From Eubacteriales bacterium (GTDB taxonomy: Bacteria; Bacillota; Clostridia; UBA1381), in assembly GCA_018384175.1 (NCBI GenBank), contig JAHAZB010000114.1, positions 1 to 64,000 on the forward strand: DNA of 64,000 nucleotides, given 5' to 3'. Below the pieces are notes generated by a model. It was not told the origin of the DNA. It saw nothing but the letters and a program-made list of their open reading frames with translations, and searched no databases. Positions 17,796-25,454 of the stretch are shown in pieces. The translations under genes and the position numbers were made by a program. The first letter of the stretch is position 1; the number at the start of each line of letters is the position of its first letter.

Positions 17796-18425
17796 ATGGA
17801 CAGAGAAATTTGTAAATACAAAAAATTTGAATACATATTAAAGAAACCGCAAAAATTTTCGCCGGATGAGAAATATCCTTTGATAATACTTCTGCACGGA
17901 GCAGGGGCGAGAGGAAATGATATATCGCTGCATATGAACTATCCGCTCTTCAAGCTTGGTGAGCCGTATATCAGAAATGCAGTAGTGGTAATGCCACAAT
18001 GCTTTGCAGACTCGTGGTTTGAGATATTCGAACAGCTCAAGGACTTTATAAACTATGCTATAGATAACCTTTGGGCAGATAAAACGAGAGTGTATGTAAT
18101 GGGTGCAAGTATGGGTGCATATGCCACATGGCAGGTGGGGATGAGTATGCCGGAAAAATTAGCGGCAATGGTTCCCATTTGCGGCGGTGGAATGTACTGG
18201 AACGCATTAAGACTTAAGGATGTGCCGATTTGGGCAGTGCATGGCGCTGATGATCCGATAGTTTTCTGTGAGGAAAGTAAGAAAATGACCGAGGCGGTTA
18301 ATAATAAGGGCGGAAACGCAAAGCTTACGATATTAAAAGGTGTAGGACATAATGCGTGGGATTACGCATATGCAGATAAAGAGCTATTTGACTGGATGTT
18401 TTCGCAGAGTAAAGAGGGGATGTAA
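17796..18425 (+). CDS. Alpha/beta-hydrolase, PHB-depolymerase/feruloyl-esterase-like
   Basis: 209 residues, no signal peptide. Catalytic triad candidates: Ser105 in GASMGAY, Asp in HGADDPIVF and His in GVGHNAWDYAY. The oxyanion loop is LLHGAGARGND. This is the compact serine-esterase form often placed in glycan clusters to remove acetyl or feruloyl groups; a peptidase or lipase role is less likely in this context. The RBS AAGGAGAA follows directly after repeat copy A. Its last codons form half of an 18-base-pair terminator-like hairpin. Confidence 0.85.
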   Translation: MDREICKYKKFEYILKKPQKFSPDEKYPLIILLHGAGARGNDISLHMNYPLFKLGEPYIRNAVVVMPQCFADSWFEIFEQLKDFINYAIDNLWADKTRVYVMGASMGAYATWQVGMSMPEKLAAMVPICGGGMYWNALRLKDVPIWAVHGADDPIVFCEESKKMTEAVNNKGGNAKLTILKGVGHNAWDYAYADKELFDWMFSQSKEGM

Positions 18426-18445
18426 TTTTACATCCCCTCTTTACT
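18408..18445. terminator. 18-base-pair hairpin spanning the esterase stop codon
   Basis: AGTAAAGAGGGGATGTAA (18408-18425, including the TAA stop) pairs perfectly with 18428-18445 across a 2-base loop. No T-run follows; repeat copy B starts at the next base. It may terminate transcription or protect the mRNA 3' end. Confidence 0.6.
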
Positions 18446-18518
18446 GTAGGGGCCGTCGTCCCCGACGGTCTGCAAATAACAACAAAACTGACGGACTGTG
18501 CGGGATGCCGGTCCCTAC
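18446..18518. repeat. REP-like palindromic repeat, family 1, copy B (full length)
   Basis: A 73-base element bounded by GTAGGGG and GTCCCTAC, with an internal stem GCCGTCG/CGACGGT and a central AT-rich linker AAATAACAACAAAA. A further 210 bases to the next gene hold the promoter at 18726-18731 and otherwise only AT-rich DNA. Confidence 0.85.
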
Positions 18519-18725
18519 AAAATCAATTAGACAACACCTTTGCTGGTGCATACCCATATCTCGCCACAAAATGTGTCCTCGACGTTCCGTTTTTATTGCC
18601 ATATTTATAAAAATTAGACCATAAATTTCATAAAAAGTATAAAATTTATCCAAAAAAACTTAAAAAAAGAATATAAACCCTTAAACCTCTAAAGAAAACC
18701 TATGGTACAGCAATGTTACAAATGT

Positions 18726-18731
18726 TATAAT
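18726..18731 (+). promoter_or_regulatory. -10 element before the 1014-residue secreted protein
   Basis: A TATAAT hexamer lies 63 bases upstream of the ATG. The expected -35 position carries only TGGTAC or GGTACA, a poor match, which would fit an activator-dependent promoter such as one driven by the AraC-type regulator. Confidence 0.45.
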
Positions 18732-18794
18732 AGTGTTACAATGATAAGTGTGCAGATGGCATACTAAAAATAAATTAAATGGAGGTACAATTTT

Positions 18795-21700
18795 ATGAAA
18801 ACCCTATTTTCGTTAAAAGTGAAAATCGGCGCGATTTTCACAGCTGCAGCGCTTGTGTCAACAGCATTGCCAATGACAGGTTTTGCAGCAACAGCATCAA
18901 CAGCTCCCGAGCTTTTGGTAAACGGAGCATTCAGTAGTTGTACAAACGAAGCATTTACAGTTGGCGAAGTACATAAGGTATCAATCGGAGCAAATACTAT
19001 CCCAGATAACTGGGAGCTTCACTACAACGAGGCAGAGTACGATACAACAAGCGGTACATCTCAAACATTTGTATTTACAGGTAAGACGGTGTTGGCTATG
19101 TGTGGTGATGCATTCTCTTTCACACAGAAGGTAAAGAACATTGAGCCTCTTACAAGATACACACTTTCATTCGGTGCGAAAACATTTCAGTATGCGGTTG
19201 CAAAAGTAAACTTCCTTAACTATGATGCGACTACAGATACATATAAGACGATTGGTGAGTATGTAGCTGACTATAACGCTGCAAATGAAGACCAGATTTC
19301 ACTTGTATCAGCTTGTATTGATGCTGTTTCTTCAGCGAAAGACTATACGGGTGTTGAGGTATACATACATGGCGGTTCTATGCCAAACAATGTGCCTCAA
19401 GAAAGAAGATTAAACTTCATCACACCGCCTTATACTAATGCGGTAGAGGTTGTGCTTGCAGCAGATGGTGACAATGCTCATCCTAACCAGATTATATACT
19501 ATGATAATATTTCACTTAAGCGTTCTGCTGAGGTTGTAAATAATGGTAAATTTGAAGACCTTCAGAATAGTGGGTATGATACAGGTTGGAGCAAGATTCA
19601 TCAATCTGAAACACTTGCAGACGGAACTCAAAACGGCTTGTTTGTAGTAGAAGGCCCGGGTTCTACCATTTATCCGCAGAATCAGCTCTTAAAAGTTGGA
19701 CAGAGATACAGAGTAACATTCAAGTATAAGCATACATTAGGCGAGACAATCGCTAACAAAGATCCGAATTTTGCTATTGTAGGCGCAGGTGCTGATTATA
19801 CTGGTATTCCATTTGATCCTGTAGCTATCGGAACAGACGGCGACTGGACAATTTACGAGGGTTACTTCACAGCTCCTGAAGGTAAGGCTAACCCTGGTTC
19901 AGGTCTCTTTAACCTCAATATGCTCTGCCGTTCAAGAACACTTGAAGCAGGTGAAGTTTGGACAACTGGAGACGGACAGACAATGTGCTATGACAATATT
20001 TCAATCGTAGAAGCGCCTGAAATGGGTGTTACATCAGCAGGTGGTGCAGAGATTGTTTATTCACCTGCATATGACGGCGAAACAGTTGAGCTTATCGTAG
20101 CAAAGTATGAGCCGGGAACAACAAACCTTGTTGACATCGACCGTGAAACAATCGGCGCAGATGCAAAGGCAGGCTATGTTACTAAATATGTTGCATCATT
20201 GGCTGCATCATACGATGTAAAGGCATTCCTTTGGGATGGTCTTGGTACAATGAGACCTATAACTTCAACCATAACACGTGAATCTTTGGTAAGAGAAGTT
20301 CCTTACAGCAACGATTTCAGTTCGGCTGATGACGTAGCACGTGTTTCATACCAGGATATTTCTATCAGAGAAATTGGTGGAAGCGTTGACAGTAACGCAT
20401 TCAGAACAGGTACTATAGGTATCGAGGATGGCATGCTTGTTCAGAGAAATGTAACCGGTTACTGGTTCCCGACAACTCCGGCATTCCCACAATATCTCCC
20501 CAGAAGTGTTTGTGGTAATGGTCAGCTTACAATAGACTTTGAGCCACAGAGCACAGGTACACTTGTTCTTGAAGTATACAGAGGTTATACAGCAGACGTT
20601 GCTCAAGACAATAGAAACATGAGTGGATATGATGGTGTGTTTGGTGTTTATGCTTCTGACGGCACAAGAATTGCTGATATTCAGGCAGATGGTCGAGGAG
20701 ACTTCGGTTCACCATGGGAAAAGACCGGTTGGGTTGCTGGTACACTCGATGGTAACAACTGGATGTATGCAAGAACAATCAAATACGAGATTGACTTTAC
20801 TGCAAAGAAGTATAAGGTATTCTTCGATGACGTACAGAAGACGGCAGGTACACAGACTGAGTTTGAATTTACTCAGAGTGATGCGTCAAAACTTGTTTAC
20901 AACTTCTCACAGAACGGCGAAGCAATAGACAACATCAGAATCTACAAGAAGATTACAGCTGAGCAGGCTGCCACAGCTTTCGAGCTTAAAGTTGGTGAAA
21001 CAGCAACAGCTGCTATCACATACACACCGGCAACAGAGTCTATGCCAGATATGACCTTCACATCAAGCAGTCCTGCAGTTGCTGACGTTACAGCTAACGG
21101 ACTTATCACTGCAAGACGTGCAGGTACAGCTACTATTACAGCTACAAGTGCTCTTTATGGCAAAACTCTTACATGGACTGTAACAGTAATAGACGGCAGA
21201 GTTGTTACTCCGGTAGCGCTTCCTTATGACAGTGCAAATGCTTTTGCAACAGACGGTAAGGAAATTGCTGATTTGGAAGGTTGGTCAGTACTCAATCGTT
21301 TAGGTTCTGCAGTGCTTGAAACAGCAGGCGGCAAGCTTGTAGCATCAGGTGTTACAGAAAAGAATGGTGCGACAGGCGCTGTTCAGGCTAAGCTTGCATT
21401 TGAGCCGGTGCCGGTTGTTAGCGGTAAGCTTGTAATCGAGGTTGATTATAACGGCTTAACCCGTGATTCAAACGGTTATACAATAGACGGTGTAGCTGCT
21501 TCAGAGGGTATTTTGAACTTGTATTCAGAAGCCGGTGTAAAAATGGCAGGTATCAGAGCTAACGGCAGAGGCGACTTCAGTGTATATGACAGCGGTAAAG
21601 ATTTGGTAGCCTTTGGCGGTATGGGATGGCAGCATGGTGCTTCTTTGAAACTTGTTCTTGACATGGAAGCAGCTACATACAAGGTATACAGAAACGGCTC

Positions 21701-21839
21701 AGAGGTTGTATATGAGAAAGGCGACTTCTTCATAGGCTCTGGTGATGATATCTCAAGTCTTGAGTTTACCTTCACTAATAGTAATGACTTTATTGAAAAA
21801 GTAAAGGTTTACGTTCCCGAAGAAAACCCAATAGCATAA
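18795..21839 (+). CDS. Large secreted carbohydrate-binding-type protein with Big_2 domain
   Basis: 1014 residues. Signal peptide ~1-33 (TGFAATAS). Two CBM-like beta sandwiches follow (about 38-245, ending HPNQIIYYDNISLKR; and 250-410, ending TMCYDNISIVEAP). A small linker domain precedes a concanavalin-like module (~505-735: VPYSNDFSSADD, GMLVQRNVTG, ADIQADGRGDFG, DGNNWMYARTIKYEIDF). A Big_2 Ig-like domain (~740-820: SSSPAVADVTANGLITARRAG) and a second copy of the concanavalin-like module (~825-1010) complete it. I see no catalytic motif and no SLH domain. The module is shared with the products of 25455-27554 and 31796-35743. It probably binds polysaccharide at the cell surface. Confidence 0.8.
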   Translation: MKTLFSLKVKIGAIFTAAALVSTALPMTGFAATASTAPELLVNGAFSSCTNEAFTVGEVHKVSIGANTIPDNWELHYNEAEYDTTSGTSQTFVFTGKTVLAMCGDAFSFTQKVKNIEPLTRYTLSFGAKTFQYAVAKVNFLNYDATTDTYKTIGEYVADYNAANEDQISLVSACIDAVSSAKDYTGVEVYIHGGSMPNNVPQERRLNFITPPYTNAVEVVLAADGDNAHPNQIIYYDNISLKRSAEVVNNGKFEDLQNSGYDTGWSKIHQSETLADGTQNGLFVVEGPGSTIYPQNQLLKVGQRYRVTFKYKHTLGETIANKDPNFAIVGAGADYTGIPFDPVAIGTDGDWTIYEGYFTAPEGKANPGSGLFNLNMLCRSRTLEAGEVWTTGDGQTMCYDNISIVEAPEMGVTSAGGAEIVYSPAYDGETVELIVAKYEPGTTNLVDIDRETIGADAKAGYVTKYVASLAASYDVKAFLWDGLGTMRPITSTITRESLVREVPYSNDFSSADDVARVSYQDISIREIGGSVDSNAFRTGTIGIEDGMLVQRNVTGYWFPTTPAFPQYLPRSVCGNGQLTIDFEPQSTGTLVLEVYRGYTADVAQDNRNMSGYDGVFGVYASDGTRIADIQADGRGDFGSPWEKTGWVAGTLDGNNWMYARTIKYEIDFTAKKYKVFFDDVQKTAGTQTEFEFTQSDASKLVYNFSQNGEAIDNIRIYKKITAEQAATAFELKVGETATAAITYTPATESMPDMTFTSSSPAVADVTANGLITARRAGTATITATSALYGKTLTWTVTVIDGRVVTPVALPYDSANAFATDGKEIADLEGWSVLNRLGSAVLETAGGKLVASGVTEKNGATGAVQAKLAFEPVPVVSGKLVIEVDYNGLTRDSNGYTIDGVAASEGILNLYSEAGVKMAGIRANGRGDFSVYDSGKDLVAFGGMGWQHGASLKLVLDMEAATYKVYRNGSEVVYEKGDFFIGSGDDISSLEFTFTNSNDFIEKVKVYVPEENPIA

Positions 21840-21881
21840 TTTATGAAATCCCTTTTTAACAAATTGTAATTACACACCTTT

Positions 21882-21920
21882 ATGCAGCAGGCGGCTTTGC
21901 GCCGGCTGCTGCATAGGTCT
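21882..21920 (+). terminator. Terminator after the 1014-residue protein gene
   Basis: TATGCAGCAGGCGG pairs with CCGGCTGCTGCATA (one mismatch), followed by a TCTTTT tract. It closes this transcription unit before the transporter genes. Confidence 0.75.
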
Positions 21921-21960
21921 TTTATAGGGAAAAGAGTTTTGGCAATAAACTCCATGTAAT

Positions 21961-22078
21961 GTAGGGACCGGCATCCCGGACGGTCCGTTGTCGTACATTA
22001 TCACAAATAAAACGGGACGTTCGTGAACGTCCCATACAACGTAGGGAACGACCTATGTGTCGTTCCGCAAATAAACCG
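21961..22078. repeat. REP-like palindromic repeats, family 1, copies C1 and C2
   Basis: C1 (21961-21990) begins GTAGGGACCGGCATCCC. C2 (about 22011-22078) contains two hairpins: GGGACGTTC/GAACGTCCC and GGAACGAC/GTCGTTCC. C2 ends at the sequence that supplies the AAAGGCGG RBS of the binding-protein gene. Confidence 0.8.
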
Positions 22079-22092
22079 AAAGGCGGAAAACT

Positions 22093-23376
22093 ATGAAATT
22101 CAAAAAGATTCTTGCAACAGCATTGGCATCAATAATGGCAGTATCACTTGCAGCTTGCGGCGGCAACGGTGATGTGGATGGTAAGGTAACACTTAAAATT
22201 GGTGTTCCCAACGGTGATACACTTACACCGTTTTCAATTATTGAAGAATTTAAGGCGGCTAACCCCGACATTAACGTAGAGCTTGACGAAGCACCATGGG
22301 GCGACTTTGCAACCAAGCTTACAACACAGATTGCAGGTGGCACAGCTCCTGATGTATTCATCCACGATTCAGGTGCGACAGCATCCTTCGGCGCAAACGG
22401 TGCAGCGATGGATTTATCAGAGAAGATTGCAGCAGATATAAATGCTGACGACTACATCAGTGCACTTTATGCTGCAAAGGATGCAGATGGTAAGGTTTGG
22501 GGTGTTCCTCACGGACTTAACGTTGTAGGTCTTTACTACAATGAAACACTCTTTGACGAAGCTGGTCTTTCATACCCTGACGAAACATGGACTATGCAGG
22601 ATGTGTTAGATGCTGCTAAAAAGCTTACACCTCCGGCGGATGCAACAGGTGCATCACCTGTTTACGGCTTTGGTCTTCAGTATTCAATCACAGTAGGCTG
22701 GTTGCCATTCATTATGTCAACAGGCGGCGCTCCGCTTAATGAAGCAAAAACTGAGTCTAACTTCAATGACCCGAAGGTATTAGAGGGTGTTAAGCTTATG
22801 AACGAGTTTGTTGAGGCTGGTGTTACACCTCCTGTTGCTTGGTACTCAACACAGGGCGGTCTTGAGTCTGCATTCGCCAATGGTAAAATTGCTATGGCAT
22901 TTATGAACAGCGCTGCTATGAAGGTTATTAATACAAACGGTGGTGATGCTCTTAAGTACAATGTAACTGCAATGCCTTTGGGCGCAGACGGTAGCAGAGA
23001 TACGGTTTACGTTCCTAACTGCTGGATTATCAACAAGGCATCAGCTCCTGAAAAACAGGAAGCTGCTTGGAAGTGGCTCAAGTTCTACTTAAGCGAAGAA
23101 ACACAGCTTAAGCTTGCAGAGGAAATCAGAGGTGGTTTCCCGATTCACAAGAAGGCAATTGAAGCTTGCCAGAAGGTTGAAACAAAGCCTGCTGACAGAG
23201 CTTTGATGCTCAAGTATCTCGACACAACAGGTACAACTCTTTGGGAGAACCCGTCGTGGTCAGAGTGGAGAGAAAAGATGGATAAGGCTTGCTTGGAAAT
23301 GGTAGAAGGCAGAATGGAGCCTGAACAGGTTGTTGAAACAGTACACAAAGAGGTATCTGAGGTATTGGCAGACTAA
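22093..23376 (+). CDS. Sugar ABC transporter substrate-binding lipoprotein (family 1)
   Basis: 427 residues. A lipoprotein signal peptide ends in the lipobox LAAC (Cys22). The mature protein has the family 1 solute-binding fold: VTLKIGVPNGDT, FKAANPDINVELDEAPWGDF, IAGGTAPDVFIHDSG, and the C-terminal KQEAAWKWLKFYLSEETQLKLAEE. Such proteins deliver oligosaccharides to MalFG-type permeases, which are encoded just downstream (23721 and 24601) after a 340-base gap filled with repeats. The specificity cannot be read, but context suggests plant glycan fragments. The ATPase subunit is absent. Confidence 0.93.
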   Translation: MKFKKILATALASIMAVSLAACGGNGDVDGKVTLKIGVPNGDTLTPFSIIEEFKAANPDINVELDEAPWGDFATKLTTQIAGGTAPDVFIHDSGATASFGANGAAMDLSEKIAADINADDYISALYAAKDADGKVWGVPHGLNVVGLYYNETLFDEAGLSYPDETWTMQDVLDAAKKLTPPADATGASPVYGFGLQYSITVGWLPFIMSTGGAPLNEAKTESNFNDPKVLEGVKLMNEFVEAGVTPPVAWYSTQGGLESAFANGKIAMAFMNSAAMKVINTNGGDALKYNVTAMPLGADGSRDTVYVPNCWIINKASAPEKQEAAWKWLKFYLSEETQLKLAEEIRGGFPIHKKAIEACQKVETKPADRALMLKYLDTTGTTLWENPSWSEWREKMDKACLEMVEGRMEPEQVVETVHKEVSEVLAD

Positions 23377-23413
23377 TAGAGTTTAGCTAATCATTCCGAT
23401 AAGACCCAAATCC

Positions 23414-23540
23414 GTAGGGACCTGCCTCCCGGACGGTCCGCAAGTAATACTAAAACGGACTGTCGAGGACGCCGGTCCCTACGAATAAGCTTTATAGTAA
23501 ACCATTGTGGGGGACGGTCTCCGTGCCGCTCCGAAAATAA
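23414..23540. repeat. REP-like palindromic repeats, family 1, copies D and D2
   Basis: Copy D (23414-23482) is a full element from GTAGGGACC to GGTCCCTAC with an inner GGACGGTCC/GGACTGTCG-type pairing. A shorter related piece (GGGGGACGGTCTCCGTGCC, 23507-23525) follows. The elements separate the binding-protein gene from the permease genes. Confidence 0.8.
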
Positions 23541-23569
23541 TAATTGTGTTTCAAATGTATTATAAAAAA

Positions 23570-23690
23570 GCCTCCCTTGTGTAAAGGGAGGTGCCCCGAT
23601 GGGGCGGAGGGATTGTTAATAAACGCTATTTAATTTGCAAACCCCTCAGTCATTGCTGCGCAATGCCGGCTCCATTGCACAGGGGAGCCT
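23570..23690. repeat. Palindromic repeat, family 2 (complete copy)
   Basis: A 121-base element with inverted ends. The left end contains CCTCCCTTGTGTAAAGGGAGG, and the right end, read on the other strand, gives GGCTCCCCTGTGCAATGGAG. The interior has GCCCCGATGGGGC. Partial relatives occur at 55031-55112 and 58816-58864. It is MITE-like in form and has no coding capacity. Confidence 0.78.
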
Positions 23691-23720
23691 AATAACATTT
23701 ATAAATTGCCCAATGGTGGA

Positions 23721-24608
23721 ATGGAGGAGAAGCTCTTGCTTAAGAGAGACAGAAAATGGGGCTGGCTGTTTGTTAGCCCATATATACTGGGACTATTGAT
23801 GTTCTTCTTAGTGCCAGTAGTAACATCATTCTATTACTCATTCACAGAGTATAATATGATAAGTGCTCCAAAGTGGGTCGGACTTAAAAACTACATAGAT
23901 GTATTTACCGAACCTGACATATTGGAGGCTTACAGAAACACCTTCGCATTTGTAATAGCATACCTTCCGATAGAAATATTCTTATCGTGTGTGCTTGCAG
24001 TTGCGCTAAATCAGAAAATGAAGAGTATAGCCCTTTTCAGAGGCATATACTTTGTACCGGTCGTTGCTCCGATGGTTGCAGTAGTAGCTATCTGGGTAAT
24101 GCTATATAACCCGTTCGGCGGTATCTTTAACCAATTCTTCGGACTGTTCGGAATGGGTCCCTTTAAGTACGTATTCAGTGATAAATGGTATGTAATAATA
24201 ATTTGTATTGCAGTACTGTGTATCTGGAAGGGCGTAGGCTCACAGGCGATTTATCTTCTTGCCGCACTTCAGGGTGTAAGCGAAGATATATACGAAGCTG
24301 CAGACATTGACGGTGCAGGTACGGTTACTAGATTCTTCAAAATTACAATGCCGATGCTTTCACCGACAATCTTCTATCTTGTAATGACAGAAATGATTGG
24401 TACATTCAACTCCTTCGAGATATTCAAAATGATGACGCAAGAGGGAGCAGATTTACCTGTTATTGCAACATATGTTTACTCTGCAGCATTCGGAACAACA
24501 GCTAAGATAGGAATAGCGACTGCAATTGGTTGGGTAACCTTCGTAATAGTAGGCTTGCTCACAATTGCGCAGAAAAAGGCAGAAAAGAGGTGGGTATATT
24601 ATGAGTAA
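23721..24608 (+). CDS. Sugar ABC transporter permease (MalF/UgpA type)
   Basis: About 295 residues with six predicted membrane helices, for example WLFVSPYILGLLMFFLVPVV near the start. The EAA loop that contacts the ATPase is visible as IYEAADIDGAGTVTRFFKITMPML. The upstream TTG at 23706 is possible, but the ATG at 23721 matches the usual start; the RBS is weak (GGTGG, close to the ATG). The 3' end overlaps the second permease gene by 8 bases, so the two are coupled. Confidence 0.9.
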   Translation: MEEKLLLKRDRKWGWLFVSPYILGLLMFFLVPVVTSFYYSFTEYNMISAPKWVGLKNYIDVFTEPDILEAYRNTFAFVIAYLPIEIFLSCVLAVALNQKMKSIALFRGIYFVPVVAPMVAVVAIWVMLYNPFGGIFNQFFGLFGMGPFKYVFSDKWYVIIICIAVLCIWKGVGSQAIYLLAALQGVSEDIYEAADIDGAGTVTRFFKITMPMLSPTIFYLVMTEMIGTFNSFEIFKMMTQEGADLPVIATYVYSAAFGTTAKIGIATAIGWVTFVIVGLLTIAQKKAEKRWVYYE

Positions 24609-25434
24609 TACAAGCAAGAAAATGCGTGTAGTACAGTACGTAATATTTATCCTTGTAGCAATAACGATGATAGCCCCCTTTATATACGCATTGGCAATAT
24701 CCTTGCAGGGACCGGGTCTTGCATATAAATCACCCCCGGTATTATTTAAGCCGCCATTTATGTGGAGTAACTACACAACGATACTTACTAAATATGACTT
24801 TGTAAGATATTTTGGTAATACATTGCTTATAACTGCAATTTGTATGATTGGTGGAGTAATATCCAACTCAATGATTGGATTTGGTTTTGCAAAGTACGAC
24901 AGTTCAAAGGGAATAAATGCACTCTTTAATATCGGACTTTGCACAATGTATGTACCGAGTGTTGCAATGATGATTCCGATGTATGTAATCTGGGCAAAGG
25001 TAGGAGCACTTGATACATATATCCCACTTACATTAGCTGCATATTTCGGTGCAATAAGCTGGATATTCTTAATCAGACAGAACTACAAGAATCTGCCTAA
25101 CTCATTCTTTGAGGCAGCGTACATAGACGGAGCGAATCCGTTTTATATCTGGTGGAAAATATATATGCCGCTTATAAAACCGATAATCGCGACGGTAATG
25201 CTAAGAATCTTTATGCAGGAGTGGAATAACTTGCAGGCTCCGCTTTTGTATATTACAACAAAGAGTAAATACACTGTTTCACTTGCAATGGCTGCAATTT
25301 CGGGAGACGCAGTAGGCAGACCGGAGATACAGATGGCAGGTGCGGTAATTATGATAATCCCTGTTATAATCGTATATATGTTTGCACAAAGACAGTTTAT
25401 TGGCGGTCTCGCTGCAGGCGGAGACAAGGGTTAA
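24601..25434 (+). CDS. Sugar ABC transporter permease (MalG/UgpE type)
   Basis: 277 residues, six membrane helices, with the EAA motif FFEAAYIDGANPFYIWWKIYMPLIKP. I start it at ATG 24601, preceded by AAGAGGTGGG, rather than at 24565 inside the upstream gene. Together with the 23721 permease and the 22093 lipoprotein it forms a carbohydrate importer of the CUT1 class. No ATPase gene accompanies it, so a shared MsmX-like ATPase encoded elsewhere is probably used. The stop overlaps the region leading to the next secreted-protein gene. Confidence 0.9.
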   Translation: MSNTSKKMRVVQYVIFILVAITMIAPFIYALAISLQGPGLAYKSPPVLFKPPFMWSNYTTILTKYDFVRYFGNTLLITAICMIGGVISNSMIGFGFAKYDSSKGINALFNIGLCTMYVPSVAMMIPMYVIWAKVGALDTYIPLTLAAYFGAISWIFLIRQNYKNLPNSFFEAAYIDGANPFYIWWKIYMPLIKPIIATVMLRIFMQEWNNLQAPLLYITTKSKYTVSLAMAAISGDAVGRPEIQMAGAVIMIIPVIIVYMFAQRQFIGGLAAGGDKG

Positions 25435-25454
25435 TGGAAAGAAAGGAAGGTTTT

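Noticed and set aside
17747-23540. Short repeats as a CRISPR array
   Set aside because: Copies are not regularly spaced, differ in length and stem sequence, and no cas genes are present.
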